From: Chrysomallon squamiferum
Taxonomy: Eukaryota > Mollusca > Gastropoda > Neomphalida > Peltospiridae
Direction: 5' to 3'
Length of the DNA: 25,000 nt
Assembly: GCA_012295275.1 (NCBI GenBank)
Contig: CM022667.1
Coordinates: 3,169,501-3,194,500, forward strand
This document shows, piece after piece, positions 21,413-25,000 of the stretch. The notes beneath the pieces were generated by a model. It searched no databases, was not told where the DNA came from, and worked only from the letters and a program-made list of their open reading frames with translations. Position 1 is the stretch's first letter; each line of letters starts with the position of its first letter. Both the position numbers and the translations under genes were made by a program.

Positions 21413-21520
21413 TTCACAAAAATTAACGAAAGCAATAAATTTCGAAGTTGTATTTGTTATTCTTCTTTTGAAGCTTTTCAATGTTCTGCACGCGCAGTTC
21501 AATTCTGTCTGCTTTCAGTT
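21413..21520 (-). pseudogene. TNF ligand 3'-exon duplicate, copy B (truncated)
   Basis: A second partial copy of the TNF ligand C-terminal coding segment, lying between copy A and the functional exon. On the minus strand it reads ELKADRIELRVQNIEKLQ and on to NFEIYCFR, with stop TAA at 21425-21423. Relative to the functional exon it has lost three bases in frame (DDS to DR) and has several substitutions, but no frameshift or nonsense change. Homology stops just upstream of ELKA. The frame stays open for about 18 codons into the flanking 3' UTR of the real gene. Confidence 0.72.
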
Positions 21521-21531
21521 CAATCAGCAGA

Positions 21532-21537
21532 TTTATT
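21532..21537 (-). promoter_or_regulatory. Candidate poly(A) signal of the TNF ligand gene
   Basis: The plus strand reads TTTATT, i.e. AATAAA on the gene strand, about 120 bases beyond the TAA stop at 21659-21657. It is the first canonical hexamer I see downstream of the stop. It lies at the edge of duplicate copy B, so the mature 3' end would fall inside the duplicated segment. Confidence 0.45.
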
Positions 21538-21656
21538 TTGCGGCTAATAATAGAGTAATAAACAGTTAAATATGTCACTGAGAAAAAAAACTGTTAGCGT
21601 GTTTAATCAATTTCTTTTAGTAAATCACGACATCTCCAGTTGTTAATTATAGAAAA

Positions 21657-24468
<2,812 letters not shown>

Positions 24469-24679
24469 TTCTTTTTTTTTTCTTTCTTTCCTTTTTTGAT
24501 CACAGAAAACTCGTATATCGCCTAGATACAAACTGCCTTCGATGATTGTTCGTTTGATGTTTTGTTTTAAGAACGGTTTCTCACTAAAGAAATGTTTATA
24601 CACAATATCGTCGTATCCAACAAGTCGGGTCAGATATGGCACTTTGCCAGTTATGTTTAAACCAATCGCAGTAGTCGTA

Positions 24680-24822
24680 GTGGGGATTTACCTATGATCT
24701 AATGATTATTTTCTGACTAACAAAATGGCGTATGAAGGAAATAATTTTTGTTTTGTTTTGTTTTTCCTGGAAATGACCTGGGGATTTACTTTACTGCTAA
24801 TAATAAAACAATATGGCGGATA
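24680..24822 (-). promoter_or_regulatory. Candidate promoter/upstream region of the TNF ligand gene
   Basis: About 210-350 bases upstream of the chosen ATG there are two copies of GGGGATTTAC (24682-24691 and 24780-24789) and two ATGGCG motifs (24725-24730 and 24813-24818). They are arranged as two similar half-modules about 90-100 bases apart. GGGGATTTACC is close to, but not a perfect match for, an NF-kappaB decamer. ATGGCG on this strand is CGCCAT on the gene strand, resembling a YY1 core. A CCAAT pentamer lies at 24662-24666. No clear TATA box is visible. The promoter role is inferred from position and motifs only. Confidence 0.3.
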
Positions 24823-24877
24823 CTGATTGATTTAGTGGGACCTGGGAACACCTCAAAGTGGAAATTATATCAAATGA

Positions 24878-24917
<40 letters not shown>

Positions 24918-25000
24918 CTGCATTTCTTCGAACACAATAATAAGTAAGGGTTGTTACAATGATTATTATTATTATTTATTTTCATAGAAAAGAGTTGGGG
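24823..25000. other. Upstream flank with (AAAT)n
   Basis: Contains (AAAT)n at about 24879-24916 and ATTATT triplets near 24960. No exon is recognisable, although a non-coding first exon of the TNF gene could lie here or beyond the window. Confidence 0.6.

Noticed and set aside
24469-24642. In-frame 58-codon extension upstream of the TNF start
   Set aside because: It would place unusual hydrophobic and Lys-rich sequence before the acidic cytoplasmic tail. The ATG at 24468 has a better context and gives a normal length for the family.

Overview
The window is eukaryotic nuclear DNA, AT-rich and almost entirely non-coding. It is packed with simple repeats: long (CT)n/(GA)n, GATA/GACA, (CATA)n, (TG)n, (AAT)n and homopolymer A/T runs. 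It probably comes from a mollusc, and most likely a gastropod. The basis is (i) a spliced tumour necrosis factor (TNF) ligand with a CxxC...CC stalk that I associate from memory with molluscan TNF ligands, (ii) a kelch-like terminal propeller segment, and (iii) two 3' tails containing GTCGTTAAACA followed by ATTC or TTCC repeats, which I recall from molluscan retroposons. None of this could be searched, so the taxon is an inference. No prokaryotic gene organisation is present.

Layout. Bases 1-18,500 hold no protein-coding gene I can support. They contain microsatellites, short local duplications, a 22-bp minisatellite (about 9.7-10.03 kb) whose unit joins a poly(A) hexamer to a 5' splice-site consensus, a large hairpin around (ATCT)n (9.09-9.21 kb), and several small CpG-rich islands with promoter-type motifs (about 2.3-2.7, 4.0-4.2, 10.4, 11.5-11.65 and 14.3-14.5 kb). 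The palindrome CACGTG occurs ten times between 2.5 and 16.6 kb. At 18.5-18.6 kb (minus) there is a weak candidate terminal exon. It is followed by an 812-bp non-autonomous DNA transposon (18,640-19,451) with degenerate pogo/Tigger-like terminal inverted repeats and TA flanks.

The gene-bearing part is 20.2-24.9 kb. On the plus strand, 20,266-20,747 encodes the C-terminal end of a kelch-like protein, interrupted by an apparent one-base deletion and followed by a poly(A) signal. Converging on it from the minus strand is a four-exon TNF ligand gene, coding from 24,468 down to 21,657. Its exon phases join cleanly to give a 293-residue type II membrane protein with cytoplasmic tail, transmembrane segment, cysteine-bearing stalk with an RxxR site, and TNF homology domain. 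Between the two genes lie two extra truncated copies of the 3' end of the TNF coding exon, at 21,033-21,258 and 21,413-21,520. Both keep an open reading frame to their own stop but carry different last residues.

The kelch-like segment and the TNF ligand are tail-to-tail neighbours, and nothing in the sequence suggests a shared pathway. The most interesting points are the triplicated TNF C-terminal segment, the TNF 3' splice site built out of microsatellite whose junction recurs at 14.9 kb, and the donor/poly(A) minisatellite.
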